Positions 22,886 to 22,947 of a stretch of 22,947 nt of DNA are shown here, piece by piece. Position 1 is the first letter of the stretch. Every line of letters starts with the position of its first letter. Position numbers and translations under genes: made by a program. This DNA comes from Colimorpha sp045591485 (lineage in GTDB: Bacteria > Bacteroidota > Bacteroidia > Bacteroidales > P3): NCBI GenBank assembly GCA_045591485.1, contig JAZNSV010000090.1, positions 1-22,947 of the forward strand, read 5' to 3'. The notes below the pieces were generated by a model. That model had not been told where the DNA came from. It did no database searches and saw only the letters and a program-made list of their open reading frames with translations.

Positions 22886-22947
22886 ATATCAACGATACAT
22901 CAACGATATATCAACGATATTTCAACGATCGTAATCGTTGAAATATC
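22886..22947. repeat. Third palindrome of 11-bp units, cut by the window end
   Basis: Left-arm units: atatcaacgat (22886), acatcaacgat (22897), atatcaacgat (22908), atttcaacgat (22919). Loop cgta (22930-22933). The right arm begins at 22934 and pairs perfectly with the left arm for 14 bp before the window ends. The order of the last three units (ACAT, ATAT, AYTT) is that of copies 1 and 2, but GTA in every unit is replaced by CAA. Confidence 0.85.

Overview
The window reads as a chromosome segment of a fairly GC-rich member of the Bacteroidales (Bacteroidetes). The reasons are Bacteroides-type promoters (TTTG, 19 bp, TAnnTTTG), proteins with type IX secretion (T9SS) C-terminal sorting domains, a FISUMP-type lipoprotein, a Na+-NQR operon, and near-absence of Shine-Dalgarno sequences outside one operon. 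I cannot fix the family or genus from the sequence.

Layout. 1-531: a 121-nt perfect palindrome built of 11-bp units, then the leader and promoter region of aspA. 532-8998: one long + strand unit, aspA-nqrA-nqrB-nqrC-nqrD-(TlpA-like thioredoxin protein)-nqrE-nqrF. Most junctions overlap; the thioredoxin gene sits between nqrD and nqrE. This joins fumarate production from aspartate to the sodium-pumping NADH:quinone oxidoreductase, which fits anaerobic fumarate respiration. 9134-9658 (-): a FISUMP-type lipoprotein. 10120-10533 (+): a 137-aa unknown protein with a consensus promoter and a strong terminator. 10603-11391: a gene-free block rich in stem-loops, ending in a second copy of the palindrome in inverted orientation.

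11392-18191: a consensus promoter, a cobalamin (B12) riboswitch and two very large T9SS-secreted surface proteins (1033 and 1105 aa). Together they carry seven copies of a domain of about 130-150 aa whose second half resembles DUF4430, the transcobalamin/intrinsic-factor C-terminal type. I infer a B12-repressed surface system for corrinoid capture. No btuB, btuG or transporter gene lies in the window.

18314-21749 (-): fabH-fabF-fabZ-fabG, a compact fatty-acid elongation operon without an acyl carrier protein gene. It ends at a terminator next to that of the T9SS operon. 21962-22822 (+): a divergently transcribed, membrane-anchored LytTR regulator. The intergenic region between it and fabH holds a 20-bp-period repeat array that looks like an operator. 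22886-22947: the left part of a third palindrome, cut by the window end, with the same 11-bp architecture but a different internal trinucleotide.

The two most unusual items are the family of 11-bp-unit palindromes (two copies with a shared one-sided flank plus a variant with a concerted GTA to CAA change) and the riboswitch-controlled pair of multi-domain T9SS proteins.
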